A stretch of 27,096 nt of DNA from an uncultured Mordavella sp. (lineage in GTDB: Bacteria; Bacillota; Clostridia; Lachnospirales; Lachnospiraceae): contig CABPCP010000036.1 of assembly GCA_902406105.1 (NCBI GenBank), positions 1-27,096 on the forward strand, written 5' to 3'. The position numbers were made by a program, and so were the translations under genes. Positions within the stretch are counted from its first letter, which is position 1; each line of letters begins with the position of its first letter. Positions 24,656 to 27,096 of this stretch are shown here, piece after piece. The notes under the pieces were generated by a model. The model worked only from the letters and a program-made list of their open reading frames with translations, did not search any database and was not told where the DNA came from.

Positions 24656-25537
24656 ATGGAACGACAGATTTCAGCGTTTTTAGAGCGAGTTTCTGGCTTT
24701 TATTTTCCGGAGATTCGTCTGACGGACGTTCTGGAAGTCCTGATCCTCACCTTTTTGATCTATCAGTTGATCATATGGATCAAGAATACGAAAGCTTGGA
24801 TGCTGCTAAAAGGTATTCTGGTGCTCGCGGTATTCATTTTGTTTGCGGCGATCTTCCAGATGAATACGATCCTTTATCTGGCCAGGAACGCAGTCACAGT
24901 GATCGCTACCGCGGCGGTCGTAGTGTTCCAGCCGGAGCTGCGCAGAGGCTTGGAGAAACTGGGAGAGAAACGTTTTTTAAGTTCAGTAGTCCCTTTGGAA
25001 GTGGGGAAGGAGTATATTCGTTTCAGCGAAGAGACGGTGGAAAATATCATTGATGCGGCCTATAATATGGGACGTGTAAAAACGGGAGCGCTGATCGTTG
25101 TGGAACAGGCGATCCGTCTGACGGAATACGAAAGCACGGGAATCCATATGGACTGTCTGGTTTCTATGCAGGTTCTGATGAATATTTTCGAGCATAATAC
25201 GCCTCTGCACGATGGGGCGATCATCATACGCGGGGACAGGATTGTTTCTGCCACCTGTTATCTCCCGCTTTCTGACAATATGGGGCTTAGCAAGGAACTT
25301 GGAACAAGGCACCGGGCAGCTGTGGGAATGAGTGAAGTCAGCGATGCGCTGATCGTAGTAGTATCGGAAGAGACAGGCGCGGTGTCTGTTGCCCAGGGGG
25401 GACAGCTTCAGCGGGATGTGACAAGAGAACAGCTTCGGGAAAAGCTGGAATATATCAGGAATAGAAAATCAGAAACGAAAAAATGGGCATCTTTGTGGAA
25501 AGGAAGGCATAAACATGAAGACAAGACTAATGAATAA
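24656..25537 (+). CDS. cdaA: Diadenylate cyclase CdaA
   Basis: A 293-residue c-di-AMP synthase. Three N-terminal membrane helices (about 20-90) are followed by the DAC domain with the catalytic DGA motif at 186-188 and RHR at 218-220. It converts two ATP into the second messenger c-di-AMP, which controls potassium and osmolyte transport and cell-wall balance. GGGGAG precedes the ATG. The following cdaR gene overlaps its end by 23 bases, matching the conserved cdaA-cdaR pairing in Firmicutes. Confidence 0.97.
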   Translation: MERQISAFLERVSGFYFPEIRLTDVLEVLILTFLIYQLIIWIKNTKAWMLLKGILVLAVFILFAAIFQMNTILYLARNAVTVIATAAVVVFQPELRRGLEKLGEKRFLSSVVPLEVGKEYIRFSEETVENIIDAAYNMGRVKTGALIVVEQAIRLTEYESTGIHMDCLVSMQVLMNIFEHNTPLHDGAIIIRGDRIVSATCYLPLSDNMGLSKELGTRHRAAVGMSEVSDALIVVVSEETGAVSVAQGGQLQRDVTREQLREKLEYIRNRKSETKKWASLWKGRHKHEDKTNE

Positions 25538-26756
25538 TCTTGGTCTTAAGATATTAGCCTTTTTAGCGGCAGGGATGCTGTGGCTGCTGGTGGTTAATAT
25601 CGATGACCCGGTTACCAGCGCGACTTATCAGGATGTGGCTGTTACTGTGATCAACCAGGAAGTTCTGGCGGAAGAGCAGCAGACGTTTCAAATTGTAGAC
25701 GACACACAGACGGTGGATGTGACGGTGACGGCCAGGCGGTCCGTCTTAAACCGGATCGGACAGGAGAATATTACGGCTACCGCAGATATGCGGGAGTTAA
25801 CGTTAAAGACGCAGATACCGATCAGTATCAGCATTGAAGGATATGATTATGTAGATGCGGAAGCTTCGCCAAGGAATCTTCAGGTGCGGCTGGAAGATGA
25901 GGAGACGAAGAGTTTCCCGATCGTGCCGACGACAACGGGAACGGTCAGAGACGGATATGTGCTGGGAGATATCCAGGCAGTTCCAGAGAACGTTTCCATC
26001 CGCGGTCCTAAATCTGTGGTGGATCAGATTGACAGGGTAGAAGCCAGCGTCAATGTATCCGGGCTTTCTCAGGATGCGGTGCTTTCCTCAGAACTGGTAC
26101 TTTATGACGAGGAAGGCGACGAGATCGATCAGTCTCTGCTTACCAACAATCTGGGTGACGAAGGCGTATCTGTGAGTGTTGAGCTCTATCAGACAAAGAG
26201 CGTGCCGATTGTTTTTGATACGTCCAGGATCAGCGCGGCCGACGGTTATGAATTTGTTGGAATTACATATGAACCGGAAGAGATCCAGATTTCGGGAAGC
26301 AAAGATGCGTTGGATGATATATCAGAAATCAATATTCCGGCTTCCGCTCTGGAACTGTCAGGCTTGACAAAGAGGACGGAGCAGGTCGTAGATATTTCCG
26401 GTTATACCCCGGATAATGTAAGCCTGGCGGATGAAAACGCAGGATCTGTAGCGGTGACCATTTCTGTGGAAAAGGATGGGACGAGAGTATTTGATGTGAC
26501 TCCGAGTTCAGTGATCGTCAATAATCTTTCCGAGGATCTGGTTCTGAATTACGATCAGGCCGAGGCTCTGGAAGTTCATATCCGAGGACCAAGAGAGTCG
26601 CTGGATTCTTTAAGTCTGGAGAAAAAAGTCAGCATCGACCTGACGGATTATACGGAAGCTGGATCCTATACGGTTCCGGTGGCGGTAGAACTGCCGGAGG
26701 ACTGCGCACTAGAGACTGAGGTCAGCATACAAATAGTATTAGAGGAAAAAGAATAG
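25515..26756 (+). CDS. cdaR: CdaR, YbbR-repeat regulator of CdaA
   Basis: A 413-residue protein. A single N-terminal membrane anchor (LKILAFLAAGMLWLLVVNI) precedes about four extracellular YbbR repeats, seen as repeated blocks like VPTTTGTVRDGYVLGDI...PENVSIRGPKSVVDQI and IVFDTSRISAADGYEFVGI. YbbR proteins bind CdaA through the membrane and modulate c-di-AMP output. The gene starts within the end of cdaA. In many Firmicutes glmM follows; here an HPr gene comes next. Confidence 0.93.
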   Translation: MKTRLMNNLGLKILAFLAAGMLWLLVVNIDDPVTSATYQDVAVTVINQEVLAEEQQTFQIVDDTQTVDVTVTARRSVLNRIGQENITATADMRELTLKTQIPISISIEGYDYVDAEASPRNLQVRLEDEETKSFPIVPTTTGTVRDGYVLGDIQAVPENVSIRGPKSVVDQIDRVEASVNVSGLSQDAVLSSELVLYDEEGDEIDQSLLTNNLGDEGVSVSVELYQTKSVPIVFDTSRISAADGYEFVGITYEPEEIQISGSKDALDDISEINIPASALELSGLTKRTEQVVDISGYTPDNVSLADENAGSVAVTISVEKDGTRVFDVTPSSVIVNNLSEDLVLNYDQAEALEVHIRGPRESLDSLSLEKKVSIDLTDYTEAGSYTVPVAVELPEDCALETEVSIQIVLEEKE

Positions 26757-26770
26757 GACGGGGAGTGACC

Positions 26771-27037
26771 ATGGTAAGACGAAAGATCAAAATTCTAAAT
26801 CCAACGGGACTGCATCTGCGGCCAGCCGGGATCTTCTGTAATACGGCCAGTAATTATAAGTGTAAAGTAATGTTTGAATACAACGATATGATGAACGCCA
26901 ACGCGAAAAGCGTCTTAAGCGTGCTTGGCGCATGTATCAAGTCGGGAGATGAAATCGTTCTGATCTGCGATGGCGAGGATGAAGAAGAAGCGATGCGGGC
27001 GATGGTAGAGGCGATTGAAGGCGGGCTTGGAGAATAA
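26771..27037 (+). CDS. HPr family phosphocarrier protein
   Basis: An 88-residue protein; ATG 26771 follows GGGGAG by five bases, so I prefer it over GTG 26765. NPTGLHLRPAG places the phosphorylatable histidine at residue 15, and the serine in NAKSVLSVLG corresponds to the regulatory Ser46 region of HPr. It should accept phosphate from PTS Enzyme I and may also serve in CcpA-type carbon control. It follows cdaR by 14 bases. Whether it is the main PtsH or an auxiliary paralogue cannot be told here. Confidence 0.9.
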   Translation: MVRRKIKILNPTGLHLRPAGIFCNTASNYKCKVMFEYNDMMNANAKSVLSVLGACIKSGDEIVLICDGEDEEEAMRAMVEAIEGGLGE

Positions 27038-27074
27038 TTTGTCAAAAAGGGACAGGGCATTTTTAATTGGGGCC

Positions 27075-27096
27075 GGGGGATTTTTAAAAATCCCCC
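27075..27096 (+). terminator. Palindrome at the window end, probable start of a terminator
   Basis: GGGGGATTTTT and AAAAATCCCCC form a perfect 22-base palindrome ending exactly at the window edge, 38 bases after the HPr stop. The GC-rich stem fits a terminator, but the U tract would lie beyond the window. Confidence 0.5.

Noticed and set aside
1..27096. CRISPR array, tRNA or rRNA genes
   Set aside because: No regularly spaced repeats, tRNA cloverleaf with CCA, or rRNA-like sequence was seen.

Overview
The window looks like a chromosome segment from a gut-type Lachnospiraceae bacterium (Clostridia, Firmicutes). The right half carries a typical Clostridial gene run: uvrB-uvrA-mreB-recD2-comF, two conserved membrane proteins, cdaA-cdaR and an HPr protein. 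Gram-positive Shine-Dalgarno sites (AGGAGG-like) precede most genes, TTG is used as a start at least once, and intrinsic terminators are plentiful. The assignment to family rests on gene order and protein flavour, not on a marker gene.

Positions 2 to about 13,870 look like the right-hand part of an integrative element inserted upstream of uvrB; its left end is outside the window. It begins with the 3' part of a TnpV-type gene and then has a cargo operon (532-8107). The operon has a TetR regulator with its own promoter and palindromic operator, an energy-coupling-factor (ECF) importer (S, T and a double ATPase), a pair of exporter-fold ABC half-transporters of the YbtP/YbtQ-IrtA/IrtB type, and a DtxR/MntR-family metal-dependent regulator. 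Together these resemble the transport half of an equibactin-like siderophore locus, without any biosynthetic genes in view.

Positions 8306-13,870 form the control and integration module: an orphan winged-helix protein without a receiver domain, a leader with several intrinsic terminators, a Tn916-ORF7-like small sigma factor, a roughly 600-nt protein-free stretch packed with complementary arms, a MazF/PemK-like protein with a C-terminal zinc-ribbon-like tail and no visible antitoxin, a small excisionase-like HTH protein, and two consecutive full-length tyrosine recombinases, ending at a strong terminator. The protein-free stretch (about 9745-10,325) is the most interesting part of the window. 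It contains many stems, several with G-U pairs that only work if the plus strand is the RNA, so it is a candidate large structured RNA.

Positions 13,870-27,096 are the chromosomal backbone. uvrB and uvrA form a nucleotide-excision-repair operon. The uvrB leader contains two long complementary arm pairs that cross each other, one reaching the uvrB ribosome-binding site. mreB (cell shape), recD2 (helicase) and comF (phosphoribosyltransferase-fold competence protein) follow closely spaced. A promoter inside the end of comF probably drives two uncharacterised membrane proteins. cdaA (c-di-AMP synthase), its partner cdaR (YbbR repeats) and an HPr with His15 close the window.
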